Assembly (NCBI RefSeq): GCF_012274275.1
Contig: NZ_JAANZA010000001.1
Span: forward strand, 806,001 to 870,000
DNA from: Cryobacterium sp. BB307
GTDB taxonomy: Bacteria > Actinomycetota > Actinomycetes > Actinomycetales > Microbacteriaceae
Direction of reading: 5' to 3'
Length of the DNA: 64,000 nucleotides
Under the pieces are notes generated by a model, which saw nothing but the letters and a program-made list of their open reading frames with translations, did no database searches and was not told where the DNA came from. Below are positions 55,813-64,000 of this stretch, piece after piece. A program made the translations under genes and the position numbers. Each line of letters starts with the position of its first letter. Position 1 is the stretch's first letter.

Positions 55813-58802
55813 CGAACCTCCTCGCGACTCTCGGTGTCCTCCGCCTGGCGCCGGACGCCACGCGCGTAGACAGCGACGACCGCGGCGAACGCGACGAGCA
55901 GCAGTCCGACCGCTGCCAGCCACGGAACGGCATCGAATGCGCTCACCGTGCCGAGAACGCTGGACACGCCCGGAACGGCGGCTCGCGACAGTTCACCGGC
56001 CAGCAGCGCCGAGACGCCCACGCCGACCACGGTGCCGATCAAGACCGAGAGGAGAAGCGCTCCGACAAGTTCCAGCGAGCGCGTTCTGGCCTGCTCGCGA
56101 GACGAGAGCCCGAGCGCGCGCAGCACGATGACTTCGCCTGACCGCGCTCGCCGGAGGGCAAGCGCGATCGCCGACACTGCGAGCACGGTCAGCGCGAGCA
56201 CGCCGGCCACGCCGATCCACCACGCTGTCACAGATGAGGCTGCCACGGTGGCGCCCCCGCCTGGTGTCGCGGTCGTCACGTCGCCGGTGATCGAACGCTC
56301 GAGCGCCGCCAGGTCGGTGCCGGCATCCGGGGTCACCCACAGCTCGTTCGGGGCCAGCGCGGTCTCGCTGGTTCGCAGCTGGCTGTCGCCGAGCGCAGGC
56401 AGCGGCACGAGCAGCGCGAGAGCGCCGGATGCGCCAGGCAGCAGCGGAGCCGTTCCGGCGATCTCTGCGGTGCCGGTGCGCCCGGTGCCGGTGAAGCGGA
56501 AGTCCACCGTGTCGCCCACTTCGAGGCCGAGACGGTCAGCCAGCGCCTGAGAGACCACGGCCGGGACGATCTCGGTGCCCTCGCTGGAGTGCACACGCGC
56601 GAGGCGATCGTCGGATGAGACGCTGAGATCCTTCTCGCCGTCGAACGCGACATCGACTGCTCCGCTTGGCGTCGTGGCCCGTACGCCGACGAGCTCAAGC
56701 TCGACCGCCACGCGCTGAGTGATGCCGAGCCCCGCGTCGACCGCGAGCACGTGCGCACGGGCGAGGCCATCCGGCAGCGTGCCCTCCGCGACCAGCTGGC
56801 CCGGCTCGACGGACGCGACCGGAGTCAGCCGCACACGAGTCGTCGCTCCGGAGTCGTCCATCAGCCAGACGGCGAGGCTGACGCTTGACAGCACCTGCTC
56901 CGCGGCGCCGGTGGCATCGACCGTCACCTCGAGGCCGGTTGCATTGGTGAGCTCGACGCCCGGCATCGCCGAATCGAGTGCCCGGCCGATCGCATCCGGA
57001 TCAACCGCGCCCCGCACCGTCAGCATCACCGACGGCAGGTCAGCGGGCGCCAGAGCGAGGAGAGTCGCCGAGTCCTTGCCGAGCTGGATGCCAGTGTTGA
57101 CGGCCGGCGCGACAGACGCGACACCGTCGACGGCGCGGAGTTCGGCGGCATCCGACGGAGTGACCTTGCCCGCCGCGACCCGCATGGCGGCGCCGGCCTC
57201 CAGCTCGGCCGATGACACGGTGAGTGCGCGCCAGCTGGCGGAGTAGAACGCGGCGAGAGTCGTCGTGCCGACTGCGAGCGTGACCAGCAGCACCGCGACC
57301 GAGTACACCGACAGCCGCCGCGCCACCTGCCGAGCGGGCAACACCGGCGTCAGCGCTCGACCCACCGCGGCCAGGCGCTCGCCGAGCGCGACAGTCGGCG
57401 CGAACACCGCGAGGCCCACGACCGCGCCCGCGGCCAGCGCGAGTGCAGGCGCCAGCATGGCGATCGGGTCGACGCGCGTGGTGCCGTCAGCGGCGGTGAT
57501 CAGCGGAGACCCGTACAGCCGCAGTTGCCAGACGCTGAGGGCGGCGGTGACCATGACGATGATGATGGCGCCGATCGTCGCGGCTTTCGTGGCGCGTCCG
57601 GATGCTGCGGCAGCAGACAGCCCCGCCCGTGCGGCGCGCCAAGCGGTGACACAGAACACGACGACGGATGCCGCGGCGACGGCGACCGCGGTCGGCCAGT
57701 TGCCGAGGACGGTAGTGGCAGCCCCGGGCCCGGACACCGCCGCCGTGATGGCGAGCGCGATCCCCAGACCGAGCGCGCTTCCGACGATCCCGATGGCACC
57801 CGCCTCGAGTGCGGTCAGCAGCGTGAACTGGGAGAGTGCAGTTCCGCGGGCGCGGAGCAGGGTGGTTTCCACCGACCGGGCGATGGTCAGCAGGCGGGCG
57901 AGCTGCACGAGGGCGATCCAGCCCAGCGTGAGCACCAGGATGACCGGGATCGGTGCGACGGCGTTCACCGCGGCGATACCTTGGTCGAGGTCGGCGAGGG
58001 TCGGGGCGAGCGCGCCCGAGTACAGAACGCCGCCGGTGTCGATCCCGTCGGTGTCGTCGATCGCGGCGTCGAGGCCCGCGATCGCTGACTGCAGCCGGGC
58101 GAGGTCCTCCGGGTTCAGCTGCGACGCATCCGGGGTGATGGTCCACTGCGCGAGCGGACGCGCCGGGACACCCGCGAGGCTCTCCGCGGTCAGCAGAAGC
58201 GGGCCGAATGCGCCGTTGATCTCGCCGCCCGCGGCGGTCGGGTCGCCGAACCAGTGGACATCCCCCGGATCGATCGGACGCCAGGTGCCGACAAATTTCA
58301 CCGTTACCGATTCGTCCTTGGTTGCGAAGTGCACGGTGTCGCCGACCGCCAGTCCAGCGGCATCCGCCGCATCGGCGTGGAGTGCGGCCGGGATCGCGTC
58401 GCCAGCGGCATCCGAGGGCCACTCGCCACTGACCAGCTCGGCGAGCGGCTCGGCGCCCGGGTCCGCAAGGAAGATGAAGGAGCGCCCCTCGGAGTCCTCA
58501 ATCGGGTCGGTGCGCAGCGTTCGCCACGAGTCGACGCCCGCGCCGAACTGGTCGGCGATGAGCTGGTCGGCCGCGGAGGCCTGAGCCGAGGCATCCGAGT
58601 CGACACGTGTCTCGAAGCGGATGGCGGACTCGAGAGGAGAAGCGGATGCCACCCCGTCCCGCACGCTGAAGGCCGCCGCCGAGTCGAGCCAGCCGTTCAG
58701 GCCGGTGAGCGTCGCCACGACCAGGGCGACGGCGGCGAGGGCGCTCGCGATCAGCCCCGACTGCGCGAGGGAGCGGCGCAAAGCGAGTCGTGCTGGGCTC
58801 AC
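55809..58802 (-). CDS. FtsX-like ABC permease (997 residues)
   Basis: First gene of the export operon, organised like the next one: N-terminal helix (SGLIASALAAVALVVATLTG, about 15-34), extracytoplasmic region, central helices (about 270-520), a second extracytoplasmic region, and a C-terminal FtsX unit with helices near 855-880, 905-935 and 950-980 and the coupling loop GEVIVLRALGLSSREQARTR. GTG 58802 has GAGAGGA eight bases upstream. The two permeases share topology but differ strongly in sequence, so the transporter is probably a heterodimer. A possible -10 TATTCT lies on the minus strand at 58862-58867. Confidence 0.85.
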   Translation of the reverse strand: MSPARLALRRSLAQSGLIASALAAVALVVATLTGLNGWLDSAAAFSVRDGVASASPLESAIRFETRVDSDASAQASAADQLIADQFGAGVDSWRTLRTDPIEDSEGRSFIFLADPGAEPLAELVSGEWPSDAAGDAIPAALHADAADAAGLAVGDTVHFATKDESVTVKFVGTWRPIDPGDVHWFGDPTAAGGEINGAFGPLLLTAESLAGVPARPLAQWTITPDASQLNPEDLARLQSAIAGLDAAIDDTDGIDTGGVLYSGALAPTLADLDQGIAAVNAVAPIPVILVLTLGWIALVQLARLLTIARSVETTLLRARGTALSQFTLLTALEAGAIGIVGSALGLGIALAITAAVSGPGAATTVLGNWPTAVAVAAASVVVFCVTAWRAARAGLSAAAASGRATKAATIGAIIIVMVTAALSVWQLRLYGSPLITAADGTTRVDPIAMLAPALALAAGAVVGLAVFAPTVALGERLAAVGRALTPVLPARQVARRLSVYSVAVLLVTLAVGTTTLAAFYSASWRALTVSSAELEAGAAMRVAAGKVTPSDAAELRAVDGVASVAPAVNTGIQLGKDSATLLALAPADLPSVMLTVRGAVDPDAIGRALDSAMPGVELTNATGLEVTVDATGAAEQVLSSVSLAVWLMDDSGATTRVRLTPVASVEPGQLVAEGTLPDGLARAHVLAVDAGLGITQRVAVELELVGVRATTPSGAVDVAFDGEKDLSVSSDDRLARVHSSEGTEIVPAVVSQALADRLGLEVGDTVDFRFTGTGRTGTAEIAGTAPLLPGASGALALLVPLPALGDSQLRTSETALAPNELWVTPDAGTDLAALERSITGDVTTATPGGGATVAASSVTAWWIGVAGVLALTVLAVSAIALALRRARSGEVIVLRALGLSSREQARTRSLELVGALLLSVLIGTVVGVGVSALLAGELSRAAVPGVSSVLGTVSAFDAVPWLAAVGLLLVAFAAVVAVYARGVRRQAEDTESREEVR

Positions 58803-58920
58803 GGCCGTCCTCTCTCAGCTCTTAGCCGTCGGGTCCAGCCGCCGGCGGTGGCAATTCGGTCAGAATACTGGGTTCCCGCTTGGTCGAGTGTCCCGTTTTT
58901 GTCCCGATTGCTCGACCGCT

Positions 58921-58985
58921 GCGCGGGTGCATTAGCCACGCGCGGGTCGAATTCGACCAGCGCGTGGGAGTTCGACCCGCGCGAG
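58921..58985. repeat. 65-bp dispersed repeat, copy C
   Basis: Copy C of the family at 36693 and 51266, 49 of 65 bases identical to B with the same internal spacing. It contains a 28-base near-perfect palindrome (58938-58965; 13 of 14 pairs) centred on GAATTC. Unlike A and B it lies between divergent genes. Confidence 0.8.
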
Positions 58986-58989
58986 ACCG

Positions 58990-59019
58990 TTGCGCGAGCA
59001 TCCTTCGAGGCAATAGTCT
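58990..59019 (+). promoter_or_regulatory. Promoter of the heterodimeric ABC exporter
   Basis: TTGCGC (58990-58995), an 18-base spacer and TAGTCT (59014-59019). It begins 4 bases after the end of repeat copy C. Confidence 0.5.
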
Positions 59020-59138
59020 GGAAGGCTCCGCCGGCGGACAGGGAGCGAGCGGCGCGCTCCTTCCGCTGGCACGTGTCGTTCGACCATGGCGGTCGTGAGC
59101 GCTCATGAGGCGCGCCATCAATCTGCAAGGAAACTTTC

Positions 59139-61010
59139 GTGTCTACAGACGCATCGGGCAAGAAGAGGCTCGGAACCGTACGTTCGATCATGCGGGTGTA
59201 CCCGTACGCGAAGCCGGCGATGCCGCGCATCTACCTCGGCATGGTCGCGGCCATGATCGCTGCCTTGGTCGCGCTCGCGATCCCGCAGGTGCTGCAGGCC
59301 CTGGTCGATGGGCCGCTGCAGGACGGCGAATCCGACGAGATCTGGCTCCCCGTCATCATCGTTCTCGCGCTCGGCGTGATTGAGGCGGTCATGATCTGGT
59401 TCCGCCGCTGGTTCGTGCTGCAGCCCGGCACGCGTATCGAGGCGCGGATGCGCAACTCGCTGTACACGCAGCTCCAGGACCTGCCTGTCGCCTTCCACGA
59501 CCGCTGGCCCAGCGGCCAGCTGCTGTCGCGCGCCATGAGCGACCTCAACCTGATCCGCCGCTGGTTCTCGTTCGGGCTCGTGTTGCTGGTGGTCAACATC
59601 CTGACGATCCTCGTCGGCATTGTCGTGCTCGTCACGATCAACTGGATGCTCGGCCTCCTGTTCTTCGTCCTGTCGATCCCGCTGTGGATCTACGGCTTCG
59701 TGTTCGAGAACAAGTACTCGTCGATCGCCAGGCAGAGCCAGGACCAAGGCGGCGACCTGGCGACCACTGTCGAGGAGTCGGTGCACGGCATCCGGGTGCT
59801 CAAGGCGTTCGGTCGCGGCAAGCACGCGCTGCAGAAGTTCGCCAAGCAGGCAGAACACCTGCGCGAGACCGAGCTCAAGAAGGCCAAGGCGATCGCCGGC
59901 ATCTGGCTGTGGCTGCTGCTCGTGCCGGACGTCACCTTCGCCATCTGCCTGCTCGCGGGGGTCTGGTTCGCCGCGAATGGCGAGATCTCGGTCGGTGAGC
60001 TGGTCGCGTTCTTCGCCACCGCGACGGTGCTGCGCTGGCCCGTGGAGTCGATCGGCTTCCTGCTGTCGATGACGTTCGACACGCGCACAGCATCCGACCG
60101 GTTCTTCGAGGTCATGTACTCCCAGAACACCATCACCGACCCGGAGAACCCGAAGACGATCGAGAACCCCGAGGGCCGGCTGGTGTTCGAGGACGTGCAC
60201 TTCCGCTATCAGGACACGCCGGAGCACACCGGCGACCTGCTCGACGGCATCGACCTCGAGCTGGAGCCGGGCGAGACCATGGCGCTCGTCGGCCTGACCG
60301 GCAGCGGCAAGAGCACGCTCACCGCACTCACCACGCGGCTCTACGACGTCACCGGCGGCCGCATCCTGCTGGACGGGGTCGACATCCGGGATCTCACTCG
60401 CACCGAACTGCGCAGCCACATCGCGATGGCATTCGAGGACGCGACGCTGTTCTCCGCGTCGGTGCGCGAGAACGTGCTGCTCGGACGGCCAGAGGCCACC
60501 GAGGACGACCTCGCCGAGGCGCTCCAGATCGCGCAGGCCGACTTCGTCTACGAGCTTCCGGATGGGCTGGACACCAAGGTCGGCGAGGAGGGCATGAGCC
60601 TGTCCGGCGGGCAGCGGCAGCGGCTCGCGCTTGCCCGCGCGGTGGCCGCGAAGCCATCTGTGCTCGTGCTCGACGACCCGCTGTCGGCGCTCGATGTCGA
60701 CACCGAGGCGCTCGTCGAGGCTGCGCTGCGGCAGGTGTTGGCGTCCACAACGGCGCTGATCGTCGCGCACCGCCCGTCGACGGTCATGCTGGCCGATCGT
60801 GTCGCGCTGCTCGAGGACGGCCGCGTGACGGCGGTGGGCACCCACGGGCACCTGCTCGCCACCAGCGAGCACTACCGGTTCGTGATCTCCAGCCTCGAAG
60901 TCGAGGAGGCCGCTGAGGCGGCCCGCCAGGAGCCGGCACCGCAAACGATGTCGGTGCCCATCATCAACCCCGGCAGCGCAGGCCGGACCGGATCGGAGGT
61001 CGGACCGTGA
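59139..61010 (+). CDS. Heterodimeric ABC exporter, subunit with degenerate catalytic site
   Basis: A 623-residue half-transporter: six membrane helices (about 30-310) with an ABC-exporter fold, then an ATPase domain with Walker [10 protein letters not shown], canonical signature [15 protein letters not shown], Walker B LVLD512 followed by Asp513 instead of the catalytic Glu, and H-loop VAHRPS. The Glu-to-Asp change marks the degenerate site of heterodimeric exporters such as TM287/288 and BmrCD. GTG start with AAGGA upstream. Its stop overlaps the next gene by 4 bases. The substrate may be drugs, lipids or peptides and cannot be told from sequence. Confidence 0.92.
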   Translation: MSTDASGKKRLGTVRSIMRVYPYAKPAMPRIYLGMVAAMIAALVALAIPQVLQALVDGPLQDGESDEIWLPVIIVLALGVIEAVMIWFRRWFVLQPGTRIEARMRNSLYTQLQDLPVAFHDRWPSGQLLSRAMSDLNLIRRWFSFGLVLLVVNILTILVGIVVLVTINWMLGLLFFVLSIPLWIYGFVFENKYSSIARQSQDQGGDLATTVEESVHGIRVLKAFGRGKHALQKFAKQAEHLRETELKKAKAIAGIWLWLLLVPDVTFAICLLAGVWFAANGEISVGELVAFFATATVLRWPVESIGFLLSMTFDTRTASDRFFEVMYSQNTITDPENPKTIENPEGRLVFEDVHFRYQDTPEHTGDLLDGIDLELEPGETMALVGLTGSGKSTLTALTTRLYDVTGGRILLDGVDIRDLTRTELRSHIAMAFEDATLFSASVRENVLLGRPEATEDDLAEALQIAQADFVYELPDGLDTKVGEEGMSLSGGQRQRLALARAVAAKPSVLVLDDPLSALDVDTEALVEAALRQVLASTTALIVAHRPSTVMLADRVALLEDGRVTAVGTHGHLLATSEHYRFVISSLEVEEAAEAARQEPAPQTMSVPIINPGSAGRTGSEVGP

Positions 61011-62812
61011 GTGTCGTCGGCGTCGCGGGGGAAGACCGCAAGGACTACACGAAGGCAGAGCACCGGCAGATCCGGGCGCGTTCCTTCGCGCTGCTGAAGT
61101 CGCTGCTGCAGCCGATGTGGGGCAAGGTCGCGCTCACGGGGATCGTCATCATCGTCAGCACGGGCGCTCAGGTGCTCGGTCCGATCCTCATCGGTCTCGG
61201 CATCAACGAGGGCCTGCCGGCGCTGCTCGACCAGGACTGGCTGCCGCTGGCCGGCATCATCATCGTGTACCTGCTTTCCGGGCTCACCGGCGCGCTGCTC
61301 ATCGCCTGGTACACCGTGTTGGTCGCGCGCATCAGCCAGGAGATCCTGCTCGAGCTGCGCAAGCGCGTGTTCCTGCACACCCAGCGGCTGAGCCTCGAGT
61401 TCCACGAGAACTACACGTCCGGCCGCATCATCGCGCGCCAGACAAGCGACCTGGACTCGCTGCGCGAACTGCTCGACTCTGGGGTGGGCCAGCTCATTCA
61501 GGGCGGCCTGTACATGCTGTTCATCGTCATCGCGATGTTCGTGGCCGACCCGGTCTCGGGGCTCGTCCTGCTCGCATCGCTGGTGCCGCTCGGCATCCTG
61601 TCGCGCTGGTTCCAGGTGCGCTCCTCGAAGGTGTTCCGTGAGACCCGCACCACCTCGGCGCGCGTCATCGTGCACTTCGTCGAGTCGATGACGGGCATCC
61701 GCGCTGTGAAGGCGTTCCGCAAGGAGAAGCGCAACGAGAAGGAGTTCGCCGGGCTCGTCGAGGACTACCGGGACGCGAACGTGCGCGCGATCAACCTGTT
61801 CGGCACGTACGACCCGGCACTGGTGCTGATCGGCAACGTTACGCTCGCGGCGGTGCTGCTGGTCGGCGGCCTGCGTGTTGCGGAGGGCGACCTGGCAATC
61901 GGCTGGCTGCTCACGGCCCTCCTGTTCACGCGCTCCTTCTTCGCGCCGGCGGAAGAGCTCGCGATGTTCTACAACTCCTACCAGTCGGCGTCGGCGGCGC
62001 TGGAGAAGATCTCCGGCGTGCTCGAGGAGAAGCCGAGCGTTCCGGATCCCACCGGCCCGATCGACCTCTGGGAGGCGAAGGGTCGGGTGGCTTTCGAAGG
62101 CGTGGAGTTCGCCTACAAGGTGGACCGCGTTGTGCTGCCGACCTTCCACCTCGAGATCCCCGCGGGGCAGACCATCGCCCTCGTCGGCTCGACCGGAGCG
62201 GGCAAGTCGACCCTCGCGAAGCTCATCTCGAGGTTCTACGACCCGACCGCGGGAGCAGTGTCGCTGGACGGCGTTGACCTTCGCCAGCTGCATCCGAAGG
62301 ACCTGCGGCGCGCGATCGTAATGGTGACGCAGGAGGCATACCTGTTCTCCGGCACCGTGGCGGACAACATCGCGCTCGGCAAGCCGGAGGCGACGCGCGA
62401 GGAGATCGTCGCGGCGGCCAAGGCGGTGGGCGCGCACACGTTCATCGCGGGACTGCCGGATGGCTACGACACCGACGTGAACAAGCGCGGCGGGCGCGTA
62501 TCTGCCGGCCAGCGCCAGCTGATCTCGTTCGCCCGGGCATTCATCGCCGACCCGGTGGTGCTGATCCTGGACGAGGCGACCGCGTCGCTCGACATCCCGA
62601 GCGAGCGACTCGTGCAGGAGGGCCTGCAGACCCTGCTCGCGGACCGCACCGCGGTGATCATCGCGCACCGGCTGTCGACCGTCGCGATCGCCGACCGGGT
62701 GCTCGTGATGGAGCACGGCCGCATCGTCGAGGACGGGGCGCCGGCCGAGCTGATCGCCGGCACCGGGAAGTTCTCGAAGATGCACGCGGCCTGGCGCGAC
62801 TCCCTCGTCTGA
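61007..62812 (+). CDS. Heterodimeric ABC exporter, catalytically complete subunit
   Basis: A 601-residue half-transporter with six membrane helices (about 40-320) and an ATPase domain with Walker [10 protein letters not shown], Walker [12 protein letters not shown] with the catalytic Glu523, and H-loop IAHRLS. Its signature is SAGQRQ rather than SGGQ. Together with the Asp513 of the partner this gives one complete and one degenerate site, as expected for the heterodimer. Translationally coupled to the first subunit by a 4-base overlap. Followed by a palindromic repeat. Confidence 0.93.
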   Translation: MSVVGVAGEDRKDYTKAEHRQIRARSFALLKSLLQPMWGKVALTGIVIIVSTGAQVLGPILIGLGINEGLPALLDQDWLPLAGIIIVYLLSGLTGALLIAWYTVLVARISQEILLELRKRVFLHTQRLSLEFHENYTSGRIIARQTSDLDSLRELLDSGVGQLIQGGLYMLFIVIAMFVADPVSGLVLLASLVPLGILSRWFQVRSSKVFRETRTTSARVIVHFVESMTGIRAVKAFRKEKRNEKEFAGLVEDYRDANVRAINLFGTYDPALVLIGNVTLAAVLLVGGLRVAEGDLAIGWLLTALLFTRSFFAPAEELAMFYNSYQSASAALEKISGVLEEKPSVPDPTGPIDLWEAKGRVAFEGVEFAYKVDRVVLPTFHLEIPAGQTIALVGSTGAGKSTLAKLISRFYDPTAGAVSLDGVDLRQLHPKDLRRAIVMVTQEAYLFSGTVADNIALGKPEATREEIVAAAKAVGAHTFIAGLPDGYDTDVNKRGGRVSAGQRQLISFARAFIADPVVLILDEATASLDIPSERLVQEGLQTLLADRTAVIIAHRLSTVAIADRVLVMEHGRIVEDGAPAELIAGTGKFSKMHAAWRDSLV

Positions 62813-62842
62813 CCGTCGCTGTCCTGGCCCGACCTCTCGCCG

Positions 62843-62896
62843 AGTTGCCCACTTCGGCCCTATTTCGGCCGAAAAGTGGGGCCGAAGTGGGCAACT
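62843..62896. repeat. 54-bp dispersed palindrome, copy 2
   Basis: The full inverted repeat is 62841-62860 with 62879-62898, 20 of 20 pairs; the part shared with copy 1 (41458-41512) is 62843-62896. The centre holds a second palindrome, TTCGGCCGAA. It lies between the converging exporter and amylase genes. Confidence 0.87.
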
Positions 62897-62917
62897 CGGT
62901 GCACGCGCAAGGCGGGG

Positions 62918-62938
62918 CTCGGTAGCTCGACCACCGAG
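62918..62938 (-). terminator. Small hairpin after the amylase gene
   Basis: CTCGGT (62918-62923) pairs with ACCGAG (62933-62938) around 9 bases, 10 bases downstream of the minus-strand amylase stop. Weak. Confidence 0.4.
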
Positions 62939-62948
62939 ACGGGTTAAG

Positions 62949-64000
62949 TCAGGGGTTGCGGCCCGCGGTGGACATCCAGGTGGAGACGTCGATGGCCAGC
63001 GCCGACAGCGGCGCGACACTGACGTTCACGGTGCCATCCGGGTGCACCATCGCCTCGAGTCCGGTGATCGCGTCGACGTAGCGCCCGGGAACGAGCGAGG
63101 TGGGCAGTTCCGCCTCGTACGGCTCGGTGTTCGAGTTCAGCACAACGAAGCCGAGCTCGCCGCGGTAGAACGCCCACACGCCGTCCTCCTTCACGACGTC
63201 CTGCACGGCGGCGTCGCCCACCGCGCTGCGCCAGGCCAGCATCCGCTCGATCGGCGCCCAACGCTGCAGGCACTCCCACTGTCCACTGTCGCAGTCGACA
63301 TCCTGGACGCGACCGTCGGCATCCTGCGGCGGACCCTGATTGCGGTCCTCGAACGGATACCCGGAGTACAGCACGGGCGTGCCATACGGCTGGGCGAGCA
63401 TCGCGATGTTCGCCAGCAGGTAGGCGTCCCCGTCGCGGTACGAGAGCGTCTCGCCGTTGCGTTCGGTGTCGTGGTTGGTGACGAAGACGATGGCGTCCTC
63501 TGACGCGAGCTGTGCGTACTGCGGCCCGACCCTGTCCGCGGTTTCGATGAACGCCGAATCGAGCATCGACTTCAGGTCGCGGGCGAACGTGAACTCGAAC
63601 ACCTGACCGTTCCCGACATACTGCTCTGGCGTGATCGGCTCAAGAGAAGCCCGAATGACCTCCTGCATGATCCGGGTTCCGTCAGGCAGCGCGTCGACGA
63701 CCGCCTTGACGTCTTCCGCGGGCATGTGCTTGGCCGCGTCGATGCGGAAGCCGGCGACACCGAGGTCGAGCAGGTCGAGCAGGTAGGCCGTCAGCGTCTC
63801 GCGCACGTGGTCGGTCTCGGTCGCGAGGTCGGCGAGGTTCAGCAGTTCGCAGTTCTGCACCTGATCGGCGTCGTTGTAGTCCAGGATGTCCCCGGATGCG
63901 GTGTCGGTGCAGTGGTGGAAGTCGGCTTCGCCGTAGATGCCGGGGTAATCGTAGTGTTCGAACGCGCTGCCCGCCCATCCGGTGCCCGGCGCATCCTGCC
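62949..64000 (-). CDS. Alpha-amylase (GH13), N-terminus beyond the window
   Basis: The frame is open to the window edge; 349 C-terminal residues are visible. It is a GH13 alpha-amylase, endo-cleaving alpha-1,4-glucans: YDYPGIYGEADFHHC and NCELLNLADL precede the catalytic nucleophile Asp in GVAGFRIDAAKHM, the general acid Glu in RIMQEVIRA and the third acid in FVTNHDTERN. The C-terminal beta-sandwich domain C follows (WAFYRGELGFVVLNSNT). The pattern is that of Streptomyces-type secreted amylases, so a signal peptide is expected upstream. The visible part ends with domain C (WMSTAGRNP) and has no starch-binding module after it. Confidence 0.93.
   Translation of the reverse strand, partial: QDAPGTGWAGSAFEHYDYPGIYGEADFHHCTDTASGDILDYNDADQVQNCELLNLADLATETDHVRETLTAYLLDLLDLGVAGFRIDAAKHMPAEDVKAVVDALPDGTRIMQEVIRASLEPITPEQYVGNGQVFEFTFARDLKSMLDSAFIETADRVGPQYAQLASEDAIVFVTNHDTERNGETLSYRDGDAYLLANIAMLAQPYGTPVLYSGYPFEDRNQGPPQDADGRVQDVDCDSGQWECLQRWAPIERMLAWRSAVGDAAVQDVVKEDGVWAFYRGELGFVVLNSNTEPYEAELPTSLVPGRYVDAITGLEAMVHPDGTVNVSVAPLSALAIDVSTWMSTAGRNP

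Larger units (their letters stand above)
58803..59138. other. 336-base divergent intergenic region
   Basis: It separates the FtsX permease operon from the heterodimeric ABC exporter. It holds a possible minus-strand -10 (58862-58867), 65-bp repeat copy C (58921-58985), a plus-strand promoter (58990-59019) and a ~113-base exporter leader that can form a small hairpin, GGAGCG/CGCTCC, and ends in an AAGGA ribosome site. I see no gene in it. Confidence 0.7.

Noticed and set aside
59086-59138. Upstream small ORF in the ABC exporter leader starting at an ATG near 59086
   Set aside because: It has no ribosome site, runs past the exporter start in another frame and shows no conserved features.
60872-63019. 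715-codon minus-strand open frame opposite the second ABC exporter subunit
   Set aside because: Composition is typical of an antisense frame and it covers a clearly coding plus-strand gene, a palindromic repeat and part of the amylase gene.

Overview
This 64 kb window is high-GC, gene-dense actinobacterial chromosome. The gene order, L17 with an acidic tail, leaderless promoters, LAxTG cell-wall proteins and a strong excess of the word GCATCCG/CGGATGC point to a Micrococcales organism, most likely family Microbacteriaceae (family-level inference; no rRNA or tRNA gene is present to confirm it). Almost everything is chromosomal core. I see no transposase, integrase, phage gene, CRISPR array or defence island.

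Layout. 1-2438: end of the ribosomal protein/alpha operon (rpoA, rplQ) and a twin-GNAT acetyltransferase. 2445-8290: an acyltransferase-SGNH membrane protein on the minus strand, then truA, rplM-rpsI and glmM, and a minus-strand DUF4383 protein. 8454-10823: a CYP152-type fatty-acid peroxygenase P450 converging on coaA. 10892-16898: glmS, then the tightly overlapping acpS-alr-tsaE-tsaB-rimI-tsaD run (amino-sugar and D-alanine supply for the wall, acyl-carrier activation, t6A tRNA modification). 17034-19489: two DUF4190 proteins, a methyltransferase and a solitary CIRCE-controlled groES. 19573-27426: RarD, two branched-chain-amino-acid-type binding lipoproteins and the converging livHMGF operon. 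27650-36674: guaB, guaB3, glpD, rhodanese, a two-repeat LAxTG surface protein, SURF1, DUF3817, guaA. 36778-39676: SCO4226-like protein, Bax-inhibitor-1 family protein, zinc-ribbon protein, glycerophosphodiesterase. 39815-49993: a second LAxTG protein, then pcrA-sucC-sucD-DUF6350(PerM)-purN-purH, the same order as in Mycobacterium tuberculosis around Rv0949-Rv0957. 50015-51242: a membrane-anchored dimethylargininase broken by a one-base frameshift. 51346-58802: a two-permease, two-ATPase FtsX/MacB-type export operon. 59139-62812: a heterodimeric ABC exporter. 62949-64000: the C-terminal part of a secreted alpha-amylase.

The least expected content is in the gaps and in gene architecture: a 65-bp repeat present three times in strict register; a 55-bp perfect or near-perfect palindrome present twice; two further palindromic elements; all five long convergent junctions carrying large inverted repeats; about a dozen genes whose -10 box sits 6-9 nt before the start codon (leaderless mRNAs), two of them using the preceding gene's TAG stop as part of the box; an ABC ATPase with an AbrB-like tail; a LivH permease with a secreted beta-sandwich domain in front; and a membrane-fused DDAH. 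No wholly new multi-gene system is evident. The dispersed palindromes are the best candidate for something undescribed.
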